Part shown: piece by piece, positions 63,560-64,000 of the stretch | Numbering within the stretch: position 1 is the stretch's first letter | Layout: the number at the start of each line of letters is the position of its first letter | Virus record (IMG/VR): IMGVR_UViG_3300021137_000006 | Span: 17,868-81,867 of that record | DNA from: a virus | Strand: one strand, 5' to 3' | Length of the DNA: 64,000 nucleotides | Program-made: the position numbers and the translations under genes | Notes under the pieces: generated by a model | What the model was told of the DNA's origin: nothing | Databases searched by the model: none | Seen by the model: the letters and a program-made list of their open reading frames with translations, nothing else

Positions 63560-64000
63560 ATGTCTACTATCCAACACAGCGCCGTAACTGGTGCTGACAT
63601 TCACAGCGTTCTTGCTTTTACTGCCGTTTCTACTGCTGCGCGTGATGCGCTATCCGTCGTTGCTGGTGATATCGGTAAAGTTGCTCGTGTAACCGCTGAT
63701 AATTCTTTCTATATTTTAACTAGCATTTCCCCGTCTGTATGGACCCCATTAGCTAGCAGTGCTTCTCTACTAGCTAATCCAACCATCACTGGTGGTCTAA
63801 CGATGACTGGTAGCATCCTTCCTGATACAAACGTTGCATATGATCTAGGTTCGCCTACTAAGCAATGGCACTCGCTGTATGTCGGTCCAGGTTCTTTGTA
63901 TGTTAACAACCAAAAGGTTCTACAAGACAACTCTGGTACAATCGTGTTCAGTGCTGACGTCAACCAAAACATCAGCATTCAAACTCAAGGCACAGGTGAT
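63560..64000 (+). CDS. Tail-fibre/virion surface protein (partial)
   Basis: First 147 residues; the frame is open at the right edge. Ribosome site TAGGAG. After a helical start the sequence is rich in T/S/G with TITGGLTMTGSILPD and NVAYDLGSPTKQWHSLYVG, the latter being the strand pattern common in fibre and appendage proteins (Y-D-L-G-S-x-x-x-x-W-x-x-L-Y). No receptor-binding part is visible yet. Confidence 0.7.
   Translation, partial: MSTIQHSAVTGADIHSVLAFTAVSTAARDALSVVAGDIGKVARVTADNSFYILTSISPSVWTPLASSASLLANPTITGGLTMTGSILPDTNVAYDLGSPTKQWHSLYVGPGSLYVNNQKVLQDNSGTIVFSADVNQNISIQTQGTGD

Noticed and set aside
1-64000. CRISPR arrays, insertion sequences, integrase or attachment sites
   Set aside because: No spaced short repeats, transposase or integrase coding, and no att-like duplication at tRNAs were seen; the element looks strictly lytic.

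Overview
The window is a piece of a large, strictly lytic, T4-type tailed phage (contractile-tail myovirus) that infects a Gram-negative bacterium. The structural set is T4-like: candidate large and small terminase subunits, tail tube, head-completion nuclease, scaffold core, major capsid protein, the neck/sheath-terminator series 13-14-15 and a tail sheath. Replication is also T4-like: family B polymerase, zinc-finger/Toprim primase, candidate sliding clamp, 5'-3' exonuclease and an SF2 helicase. A two-gene spanin (Rz/Rz1) implies an outer membrane. The phage bL33 ribosomal protein looks closest to betaproteobacterial bL33, so a betaproteobacterial host is my best guess; this is inference.

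Layout. 1-780: terminase (partial) and tail tube on the minus strand. 875-9711: virion-associated proteins, an HNH homing gene, head completion, a nucleotidyltransferase, small terminase, scaffold, capsid. 9954-15003: class II ribonucleotide reductase, GroES, then a minus-strand block with PhoH and Hsp20. 15131-23020: neck, tail terminator and sheath. 23196-28722: small regulators, DNA polymerase, lysis cassette. 28749-37512: virion protein, small late genes, TGT-like TIM barrel, dCTP deaminase, exonuclease, Acb1-like 2H phosphoesterase, ClpP-like protease, primase, miniature PAAR protein. 37525-45207: three tandem promoters, then a cluster of 24 intact tRNA genes, one interrupted tRNA and several tRNA fragments, mixed with homing endonucleases, small genes, a papain-like peptidase and ribosomal protein bL33. 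45253-63400: another virion protein, helicase flanked by homing genes, nucleotide enzymes, NADAR protein, a second nucleotidyltransferase, transglycosylase, SmpB, lipase-like hydrolase, clamp, exonuclease, QueD-like and Nudix proteins, and an AT-hook virion protein. 63560-64000: start of a fibre-like protein.

Two promoter classes are visible. Early/middle genes follow sigma70-type promoters, mostly TTGACC-17 nt-GATAAT; three sit 7-9 nt before a start codon and so predict leaderless mRNAs. Late genes, including most homing endonucleases, follow T4-type late motifs (TATAAATA, usually degenerate to CTAAATA/GTAAATA) about 15-35 nt before the ATG.

The most interesting signals are: (1) a tRNA-Thr(UGU) gene split inside its anticodon by a 73-nt hairpin-rich insert; (2) a set of late genes whose N-termini look like capsid-targeting peptides ending in a T4 prohead-protease site, including two nucleotidyltransferases and an Acb1-like anti-CBASS enzyme; (3) a translation toolkit of tRNAs, bL33 and SmpB; (4) a NADAR protein that may reverse DNA ADP-ribosylation; (5) a compact structured RNA of unknown class; (6) a 54-residue PAAR protein made of a perfect duplication, followed by a duplicated promoter.
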